The notes under the pieces: model-generated
The model's input: only the letters and a program-made list of their open reading frames with translations
Told to the model about the DNA's origin: nothing
Database searches by the model: none
Assembly (NCBI GenBank): GCA_020628615.1
Contig: JAHDEV010000008.1
Location: 1-32,671, forward strand
Direction of reading: 5' to 3'
Length of the DNA stretch: 32,671 nt
From: Dokdonia sp.
Lineage (GTDB): Bacteria; Bacteroidota; Bacteroidia; Flavobacteriales; Flavobacteriaceae
Made by a program: the position numbers and the translations under genes
In this document: piece by piece, positions 25,868-32,671 of the stretch
Layout of the letters: each line of letters begins with the position of its first letter
Numbering within the stretch: position 1 is the first letter of the stretch

Positions 25868-26518
25868 ATGACTACAGCCGTGTTACCTATGTTTCCTCTT
25901 GAGATGGTGGCTTATCCAGGAGAGCTACTTTCTTTACATATATTTGAGGAGCGATATCAACAATTACTTAAGGATTGTGAGGAAGGGAACATAACCTTTG
26001 GTATCCCTACCTATATAAATAATACCTTATCATATGGCACAGAAATGCGTGTTGTAGAAGTGGTAAAAAGATACCCATCTGGTGCTGCAGATATTATATG
26101 TAGAGGAGAACGTGTTTTTAAACTAGTAGATTTTTATAACACACTAGGAGAACGATTATATGCCGGGGGAGAAGTGGTTTTTCAAATTTCGAAAAATGAC
26201 GCTTCCTTACAGATAAAGGAAGAATTTGTAAGCCTGCTTACCATATTTTATAACCTTCTTGATGTAAAGACACCAGAGGTTGCTATACAAGCCGTAAGTG
26301 CGTTTAGGTTTGCTCATAAAATGGGGCTTAATATCGAACAGCAGTATGAGCTACTCCAGATTTCTTCAGAGATGGACTGTTTTGTATATCTCATAGCACA
26401 TTTACAAGCTGCAATACCTACCTTAAAGTCTGTAAACCGTACCAAAGAGCTCATAAAACTCAATGGTCATTTTAAAAACTTTGACCCTTTAGACTTTAAG
26501 GATTATAGGCTTGAGTAG
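25868..26518 (+). CDS. LON peptidase substrate-binding (LON-N) domain protein
   Basis: LPMFPLEMVAYPGELLSLHIFEERYQQLLKDC...FGIP; no AAA or protease domain follows. Confidence 0.92.
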   Translation: MTTAVLPMFPLEMVAYPGELLSLHIFEERYQQLLKDCEEGNITFGIPTYINNTLSYGTEMRVVEVVKRYPSGAADIICRGERVFKLVDFYNTLGERLYAGGEVVFQISKNDASLQIKEEFVSLLTIFYNLLDVKTPEVAIQAVSAFRFAHKMGLNIEQQYELLQISSEMDCFVYLIAHLQAAIPTLKSVNRTKELIKLNGHFKNFDPLDFKDYRLE

Positions 26519-26891
26519 GTTTTTGTTGCATATTATTTAAGATTATAACAAAATAGCTATAAAATTATCAAATTCTCAAAAATGATAATTTATCAGGTAA
26601 AACTTAGAGCTACTTTTTTTCATATTTAAACGTATTTATTGGCCTAAGTAGGTATTCACCCTAGTAAATCACTAGACTTTATGGAAAATAATCTTCTGGA
26701 AATATCTGTTAATCAGCAAGTTGTTTTTATTTAAAGGATTTCCTTTATTGCATTATAGATTAATCAGTAAATTATTTAATAATATGATAAAAATACTAAC
26801 GAAAACGTTGTAGTGGTGATAATAGATTAATATAAGTGTTAAAAAACGTTAATTTTGAAACTAATATTAATCCTAAAATATGCAACCCAAA

Positions 26892-27764
26892 ATGAAAAAC
26901 AAATTCAAATTTAGTGCGATGGCACTAGCGCTAGTAGCGGTATCTTTTACTTCTTGTGAAAAAGAAGAGGCAGATGCTATTCAAGACGATCAAGCAAATG
27001 TAGAAGTAGTAGTCGAAAACAATCGTGTTGAGGTTACAGATCAAGCTATTATTGATCAAGTACGTGGTATGGCTATAGATATAGCTGCTATCACAAAAGG
27101 AGATTTCCACCTTCCAGATGGCACTGTAGAGGAGCGCATATACATAGGTGATGACATTGTTACTACCGAGAAAGAACTACAACAAATGCAGGTTAACGAC
27201 CAGCGCCAGTTTAGAACTTTTAACCTAGTAACTGGAGCAAACAGAACAATAGACATTATAGGTTATACAGGTAATGATCAATTTGGTCTTACTAATAAAG
27301 GTAGAACAGCTTTACAGTGGGCGGTAAATAACTTTAACCGTATCTCAGGATCTGCACTACGTTTTAGACTTACGTTTGGAACAAACTTCTCAAACAGCGA
27401 TATGGTTGTTTATGATAACTCTGCAAATAACTCTGGTTCTGGTGGTGTAGCAGGTTTTCCAGATGCACAAGGACGTCCTAATAAATTTGTACAGATTTAT
27501 AACCTTGAAGGTTCTAGTACAAATGTAAATGAGCACGTTATTACACACGAGATAGGTCACTCTATAGGTTTCCGTCACTCAGATTACTACGATCGTCAGA
27601 GCTGTGGTAGCGGTGGAGGAGAGTCTGCTGGATCTACAGGAGCTGTACAGTTACCAGGTACTCCTACAAGAGATTTTGACTCAATAATGCAAGCTTGTTT
27701 CTCAAATAATGAGGATGGAGAGTTTAGCAATAATGATATTACAGCATTGCGAGCTATGTACTAA
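26892..27764 (+). CDS. HEIGH-type (M57-like) zinc metallopeptidase lipoprotein
   Basis: VITHEIGHSIGFRHSDYYDR and lipobox FTSC; start MKNKFKFS preferred over 26880. Confidence 0.85.
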   Translation: MKNKFKFSAMALALVAVSFTSCEKEEADAIQDDQANVEVVVENNRVEVTDQAIIDQVRGMAIDIAAITKGDFHLPDGTVEERIYIGDDIVTTEKELQQMQVNDQRQFRTFNLVTGANRTIDIIGYTGNDQFGLTNKGRTALQWAVNNFNRISGSALRFRLTFGTNFSNSDMVVYDNSANNSGSGGVAGFPDAQGRPNKFVQIYNLEGSSTNVNEHVITHEIGHSIGFRHSDYYDRQSCGSGGGESAGSTGAVQLPGTPTRDFDSIMQACFSNNEDGEFSNNDITALRAMY

Positions 27765-27799
27765 AAATTGAGGTTTACAAAGATTACTAGCTAGTAAGT

Positions 27800-27832
27800 A
27801 AACGCCCTATCCAGATGGATAGGGCGTTTTTA
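27800..27832. terminator. Intrinsic terminator
   Basis: 13-bp stem aaacgccctatcc/ggatagggcgttt, loop agat, T-tail. Confidence 0.9.
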
Positions 27833-27862
27833 ATTTTATAGATTATGAGAGCGTTTGTTGTG

Positions 27863-27878
27863 CGCTTTCGCGAAAGCG
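27863..27878. repeat. Dispersed palindrome copy 10 (exact), intergenic
   Basis: CGCTTTCGCGAAAGCG between convergent genes. Confidence 0.95.
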
Positions 27879-27903
27879 TAATTCTCACCTATTTTGTAAT
27901 CTA

Positions 27904-29403
27904 TTATTTATGCATTGCACCTTTCTCAATCCCAACAGAAGACTTTTTAATAAACGCACGTATGTCATCATTTGCTTTGATCAAATCCTCATTACGCAGG
28001 TACATCATATGTCCAGATCTATAACCTTTAAAGCTTAATCTATCTGCTAGTTTACCGCTAGCATTGAGTTGCCACATTACATACTTAGCATTAAAGTATG
28101 TTGTAGCGCCATCATAATAACCACTCTGTATCATTACATTAAGGTTAGGGTTCACACCCATCGCTCTGCGTAGGCTAGGTCCTGCATTATTATTTGATCT
28201 GTCCCAAGGTCGCACTGGGCCAAACATATTATAAGATAGATCTGTTTTTAATCCTAACTCTTGACTATAGTAGTAATTTATCGCTGGAGTAAATGAGTGT
28301 AGCCACGAGGTAAGCTCGCTATTATAATCTGGTCGATCTCCAGATTCTTTTACATCCATTCCCTTATAGCGAGAGTCTAGTCTACCTATAGTAAGGCCAT
28401 CACGATCTCTTAAGAGATCTTTCCAGAAGTAGTTAAAGGGTACTTCTAGATTGTTTTGACGTATAGTTTTTTCAGAAAGGCCAGAATAATATGCCATTTT
28501 TTTGATAGCAGCCTCCTTTTTTGATGCGTCTAGGTAACCAGACTTTACAATAAGTGGTAGGAGCTCATTTACTGCATAGTCTTCACTTTCGGCTAGTGCT
28601 TCTGTAAGGTCTTTTTGTTGTAAAGCAGGTGGTAGCATATTGTGGTACCAGGCAGCCGCAGTAAAGTAAGGAAGCCTGTTTGCTACTTCTACAGGACCGT
28701 CAAAGTCAAAACCTATTTCTGTAGGCGATACAAGTATCACTCCATTTATAAACATCCATTTACTGTCTTGAAGCGCTGCGGCAAGTCCAGAAACTCTTGT
28801 TGTACCGTAGCTTTCTCCTATAAGAAACTTAGGTGATCTCCAGCGATTATTTCTTGTAACAAAAGTGTTTACCCAGTCTGCTAGGTATTTAATATCTGCA
28901 TTAACGCCAAAAAACTGTTTCTTGTCTGGCATTTCTCCTTTTTCATTAGGTAACATTCTGCTGTATCCCGTGTTTACAGGGTTTACAAAAACAATGTCTG
29001 CCACGTCAAGTATCGAGTTAGGATTACTTTTTATACCGTAGGGTTGTACAGGGTAGCCCTCATCATCTATCTTTAAGATGCGTGGCCCTGTGTATGCAAT
29101 GTGCATCCATACAGAGGCAGAGCCTGGCCCTCCATTAAAAGAGATTACTAGCGGTCTCTCTTGATCATCTTTTATATCAGATCTTTTGTAATAGGTATAA
29201 AGTAGACTCGCCACGGGTGCACCTTCTTGATCAAAAACGGGTTGAAACCCAGCGGTTGCTGTATAAGGAATGGTTTTTCCTTTTATGGTGGTGGTGTGTT
29301 TTGTAACAATTGTAGTGTCTACAGGTACTGGGATTTTTTGAGAGTACGCTTTCGCGAAAGCGGAAACAACAAGCAGCCCCGTGAGTAGGTGTTTGAAATA
29401 CAT
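27904..29403 (-). CDS. S10 family serine carboxypeptidase-like peptidase, secreted
   Basis: SFNGGPGSASVWMH, FLIGESYGTTRVSGLA and QSGYYDGATTYF. Confidence 0.93.
   Translation of the reverse strand: MYFKHLLTGLLVVSAFAKAYSQKIPVPVDTTIVTKHTTTIKGKTIPYTATAGFQPVFDQEGAPVASLLYTYYKRSDIKDDQERPLVISFNGGPGSASVWMHIAYTGPRILKIDDEGYPVQPYGIKSNPNSILDVADIVFVNPVNTGYSRMLPNEKGEMPDKKQFFGVNADIKYLADWVNTFVTRNNRWRSPKFLIGESYGTTRVSGLAAALQDSKWMFINGVILVSPTEIGFDFDGPVEVANRLPYFTAAAWYHNMLPPALQQKDLTEALAESEDYAVNELLPLIVKSGYLDASKKEAAIKKMAYYSGLSEKTIRQNNLEVPFNYFWKDLLRDRDGLTIGRLDSRYKGMDVKESGDRPDYNSELTSWLHSFTPAINYYYSQELGLKTDLSYNMFGPVRPWDRSNNNAGPSLRRAMGVNPNLNVMIQSGYYDGATTYFNAKYVMWQLNASGKLADRLSFKGYRSGHMMYLRNEDLIKANDDIRAFIKKSSVGIEKGAMHK
29347..29362. 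repeat. Dispersed palindrome copy 11 (exact)
   Basis: CGCTTTCGCGAAAGCG; encodes AFAKA at the signal-peptide end. Confidence 0.95.
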
Positions 29404-29473
29404 AGGTTGGATATTTTGGTTATGACTCCTAAAATACCAACTGACATTTTATTATTTCAAAATTGGGAAATTT

Positions 29474-30202
29474 TTAACGTGCAGAAATGGGAAGTACAAA
29501 GAGTGTTATGACCAGTGCACAAGCTATTGCAATGGCAAAACTGAGCATTGTACCTATTAAAACATATTCTGTTTTAAGGTAATCACCATCTTTAAATCTT
29601 AATATGGATTTTGCGGTAATTAAAAAGCCTACAGCACTAAACTGGCCAATAATAATAAGTACAAGCACGAGCCAGCGCTCTGTGATACCTATGAGTCTGC
29701 CTGCATTGGGTAAGTCTTGTGACTTCTCTGTAAACGATACAGAGAAGAGCGTAAAAATTTCCTTGATAAGGATATTTGCCGGCTTTGTACATAATAAAAA
29801 TACTGCAATAAGGCAGATGTATGTAAGGTGTGTAGTGTCTATAAGTATAGGTTGCCACTGTATAAATTGTATAAAGGCAATACTTACTAGTGCGTATATA
29901 AGAATGTGCAATAACTGATCTATAAAAAAGGCTCCTTTATGTAGTCTTTTACTAGCAAGCATTTGAGGTTTAAAACCGTCTATCACCCAGTGTAATGCAC
30001 CTATGAGTATGGCTGCAGGAAGAAATCTATAATCAAAAGAGAGTAGGTAAGAGCACACAAAAACAATTAATATATGCCATTTTAGATACTTGCTTTTAAA
30101 ACCCTTTTTTGCCTTAGATTTTGCTGTTTTCTTTGATTGAAAAGTATAGTCTGCTAGTAAGTGAGCTATAGTCTGTAGGGCGATTAAGGTTACTATTTCC
30201 AT
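29474..30202 (-). CDS. DUF3307-like integral membrane protein
   Basis: IAHLLADYTFQSKKTAKSKAKKG...LHWVIDGFK pattern; TAATG overlap with the upstream gene. Confidence 0.82.
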   Translation of the reverse strand: MEIVTLIALQTIAHLLADYTFQSKKTAKSKAKKGFKSKYLKWHILIVFVCSYLLSFDYRFLPAAILIGALHWVIDGFKPQMLASKRLHKGAFFIDQLLHILIYALVSIAFIQFIQWQPILIDTTHLTYICLIAVFLLCTKPANILIKEIFTLFSVSFTEKSQDLPNAGRLIGITERWLVLVLIIIGQFSAVGFLITAKSILRFKDGDYLKTEYVLIGTMLSFAIAIACALVITLFVLPISAR

Positions 30203-30894
30203 TATTTAACAGTGCTTAAAAGATGAGAAAAATAACGAATGGATTTATCCATACCGTTCCACCCAGAGGCGGTTGAGTGTTGGTTTATAGATGACTGGCT
30301 CACAGATAACTGCTTTGCAATGGCTTTCTCACTATTACCCATAATTTTTAAAAACAACACTTCATTTTGTCTACTAGTAGCTCTGGCTAGTAAATGGTCT
30401 AGTAGAGCTATTATGGTTTCTATATTAAAAGTGAGCTCCTCGTTATCTGAGCTAAAGAATAGTGTGTTTTTTATAACCATACGCTCCTTGTTGTGTGTAC
30501 TCTCGTCGCTTATAGCGCGACCACTTCTATAGATGGCGTCGCCATCTATGATATTATTTGCAATATCAAAACGATCTAAAGTACCTAGACCCATTGCCAG
30601 GCGTATGCTGTACGTCTGGAATACTTTTGATCTATTATTTTCTGGTTTATCTTCTATTTCTAGTGACTTAATAAAAGTCTTTATAGCGAGCATTACAGAG
30701 AGTCCATTTGCAGGATCTGGCACAACACACTCTAGGTAGTCACCCTTTATGAGTCTAGAGAAGGTATTGAATTTTTCTTTAAGCTGGTCAAACAGTTTGT
30801 ACAGTGATTGCTCAAGAGTTTTCTTTTCATCTGTACTTAAACTTGTATAAGCAATAAAGTCTCCAGATATAACGATATGTTGTTTGTCTTTCAC
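30202..30894 (-). CDS. SatD-like regulatory protein with C-terminal HTH
   Basis: VISGDFIAYTSLS...FSRLIKGDYLECVV N-terminus; NSEKAIAKQLSVSQSSINQHSTASGW HTH at the C-terminus. Confidence 0.75.
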   Translation of the reverse strand: MKDKQHIVISGDFIAYTSLSTDEKKTLEQSLYKLFDQLKEKFNTFSRLIKGDYLECVVPDPANGLSVMLAIKTFIKSLEIEDKPENNRSKVFQTYSIRLAMGLGTLDRFDIANNIIDGDAIYRSGRAISDESTHNKERMVIKNTLFFSSDNEELTFNIETIIALLDHLLARATSRQNEVLFLKIMGNSEKAIAKQLSVSQSSINQHSTASGWNGMDKSIRYFSHLLSTVK

Positions 30895-30917
30895 TTAGAT
30901 AGTTTAATTATTCAAAT

Positions 30918-30994
30918 ATAAGCATATTTACTTATATAATTATTTTATAAGTGTATTTACTTATAAATGTAGTTTATAAGTTTTTTAGCTTATA
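30918..30994. promoter_or_regulatory. Three-copy palindromic operator array ATAAG-N9-CTTATA, 29-bp period
   Basis: ataagcatatttacttata (30918-30936), ataagtgtatttacttata (30947-30965), ataagttttttagcttata (30976-30994). Confidence 0.75.
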
Positions 30995-30996
30995 GA

Positions 30997-32388
30997 TTAA
31001 TGTTTACTATGTACAATTGTTCCGTTTTTGATAACCAGCCAGATATCCTCGGTCGCTTTGATGTCTCTAAGCGGATTACTATTTAAAATTACAAGGTCTG
31101 CGATACCTCCTTTTTTAAATTGATACAAAGGTTTATTTAAAAAATGTGCCCCATCATACATACTACTAAGCGCAGTACTTGTAGCTATACCTGCTCTAGT
31201 CATCTCTCTTAGTTCGCCGTGTAGTGATGGGCCGGGATATGTATAAGCATTATAAGCTCCACTATCAGATCCAGATAGTAGGGTAACACCTGCATCATCT
31301 AGTTTTTTTGCAAGCTGTAAAAAGAATTCTTGCAAGTCCTTTCTATTTTGTTTTGCTTCATCACTAGCATTTAATGCACTGTTTATTCTCCCATTATAAG
31401 TTGTGATAAAATCTTTTTCTAATAGAGCTAAGTAAGCGTCATTGCTATGATCTACCTCGTCCATATAGCTCAGAATGTCGCCTATAAAAAGGGTAGGAGT
31501 GACATATACATTATGGTCTTTAAGTTTTTTAAAAGTGCGCTGCGCGGTATCTTCATCATAGGTTTCTATAAGTTGAGCCATACTGTTCCAAAAGCCTAGT
31601 TTACCTTCTTTTATTTGTGCTGTGATTTCTTTTTCTTGAGAAGAGCAACCCTTTAAGATGTAATACAGATGCTCGATATTATCAATTCCTGCATCTATAG
31701 TTTCATCAAGCGTTACGGTAAATGGCATATGTCCAGAAGTTATCATACCGCGAGACTCTGCTTGTTTTATGATCTCTAGATATTGCTCGCCAGAGAGTGT
31801 ACTGTCATAAAGCTTTACATAATCTACATTTATAGATTGTAATGAGTCTAGGGCTTTGCTTATCTCATCACTGTTAGAAACACCTATAGAGCCTGCCCAG
31901 CGTGCATTTTTGCCATCTAGCTTAGGTCCAGAGGTATAAATAGTAGGACCTATGCGTGTGCCATTTTGTATCTCTTTGTTCCACTGCTGTACTTGTGGTG
32001 TGAGATCACCACCTGCATCTCTTACAGTAGTGACACCGTACTTAATAAATTGCTTTAAAAAAAGTTCGTTTTGAGTAACCAGTTGAGCCCCTCCTCTAAA
32101 GTGTGTGTGATTATCCCAAAATCCAAGTAAAATATACTTGCCACTACCATCTATCTCCTTTGTGGCAAATAAGGATTTTGAAGTGTCCATCGGGTCAATT
32201 TCGGCTATTAATCCATCTTTAATATAAACTGTATAAAGATCGCCATCGCTTATTCCTTTTTCATTTATAATCGTGATGTTCTTTATAGCGAGGTCATATG
32301 TATTTTGGGTAGTTTGCTCTTGACAAGCGCTTAGAAAACTAAGACCTACAAAAGCAATTAAATAATAGAAGCGTACAGATAGATTCAT
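30997..32388 (-). CDS. Amidohydrolase family lipoprotein (imidazolonepropionase-like)
   Basis: GFWDNHTHFRGG, GHMPFTVTLDETIDAGIDNIEHL, LLSGSDSGA and GGIADLVILNSNPL. Confidence 0.92.
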   Translation of the reverse strand: MNLSVRFYYLIAFVGLSFLSACQEQTTQNTYDLAIKNITIINEKGISDGDLYTVYIKDGLIAEIDPMDTSKSLFATKEIDGSGKYILLGFWDNHTHFRGGAQLVTQNELFLKQFIKYGVTTVRDAGGDLTPQVQQWNKEIQNGTRIGPTIYTSGPKLDGKNARWAGSIGVSNSDEISKALDSLQSINVDYVKLYDSTLSGEQYLEIIKQAESRGMITSGHMPFTVTLDETIDAGIDNIEHLYYILKGCSSQEKEITAQIKEGKLGFWNSMAQLIETYDEDTAQRTFKKLKDHNVYVTPTLFIGDILSYMDEVDHSNDAYLALLEKDFITTYNGRINSALNASDEAKQNRKDLQEFFLQLAKKLDDAGVTLLSGSDSGAYNAYTYPGPSLHGELREMTRAGIATSTALSSMYDGAHFLNKPLYQFKKGGIADLVILNSNPLRDIKATEDIWLVIKNGTIVHSKH

Positions 32389-32412
32389 ATAATAGGGCTG
32401 GATGGTAGGTGT

Positions 32413-32436
32413 ATTACGCTTTCGCGAAAGCGTAAT
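32413..32436. repeat. Dispersed palindrome copy 12 (exact core 32417-32432), extended 24-bp perfect palindrome
   Basis: ATTACGCTTTCGCGAAAGCGTAAT in a divergent intergenic region. Confidence 0.95.
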
Positions 32437-32527
32437 TATAACCCCTTAAAACTACAAATTATACGGCAACCAAAACATTTTTATGACTCCAAAATAAAAG
32501 TTACATTGCGCCATTAAACCATTATAA

Positions 32528-32671
32528 ATGACTACCGAAAATTTACAAATTATATCAGATATGATTGCTATGGCAAAAGCAGATAACCACTTGCACGAGC
32601 GTGAATATCACTTTATACTCGAGGTTGCAAAGCGCCTTGAGATATCTAAGGAAGCGGTGGATGAACTTATT
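32528..32671 (+). CDS. TerB-like protein, truncated by the window end
   Basis: MTTENLQIISDMIAMAKADNHLHEREYHFILEVAKRLEISKEAVDELI resembles the TerB/DjlA N-terminal helical domain. Confidence 0.65.
   Translation, partial: MTTENLQIISDMIAMAKADNHLHEREYHFILEVAKRLEISKEAVDELI

Noticed and set aside
30918-30994. 29-bp-spaced repeats as plasmid iterons or a replication origin
   Set aside because: Only three copies, placed at a regulator promoter with no Rep or DnaA gene nearby; an operator is simpler.
679-32436. Palindrome copies as a CRISPR array or tandem repeat
   Set aside because: Copies are kilobases apart, lie within genes, and have no spacer-repeat periodicity.

Overview
The window looks like chromosomal DNA from a marine Flavobacteriaceae-type bacterium (Dokdonia-like; organism is an inference from protein flavour and TAnnTTTG-type promoter boxes). 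Gene content is mostly ordinary: ffh, folD, an Lrp/AsnC regulator, guaA, a LysM + periplasmic-binding-fold protein, several secreted or lipoprotein peptidases (DPP III/M49, S8 with a T9SS-like tail, HEIGH M57-like, S10), crcB, a triple-FAS1 lipoprotein, mnmA, nitronate monooxygenase, a PhnA-like protein, lysA, a LON-N protein, and a SatD-like/DUF3307 pair. No CRISPR, prophage, IS element or recognisable tRNA/rRNA was seen. The standout signal is a dispersed, perfectly palindromic 16-mer, CGCTTTCGCGAAAGCG. It has 9 exact copies, 2 one-mismatch copies and 1-2 degenerate copies, about one per 2.7 kb. It lies both in intergenic DNA and in frame inside unrelated genes, where it encodes AFAKA or LSRK(R). 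Its placement in signal-peptide ends, lipoprotein linkers and a variable loop of MnmA suggests DNA-level selection or dispersal that the host proteins tolerate. A second notable signal is three ATAAG-N9-CTTATA palindromes at exactly 29-bp spacing, directly upstream of the SatD-like regulator operon. Smaller observations include an intrinsic-terminator-like hairpin inside the 5' end of a coding region, probable leaderless mRNAs, structured leaders, and an orphan terminator suggesting an unannotated small RNA.
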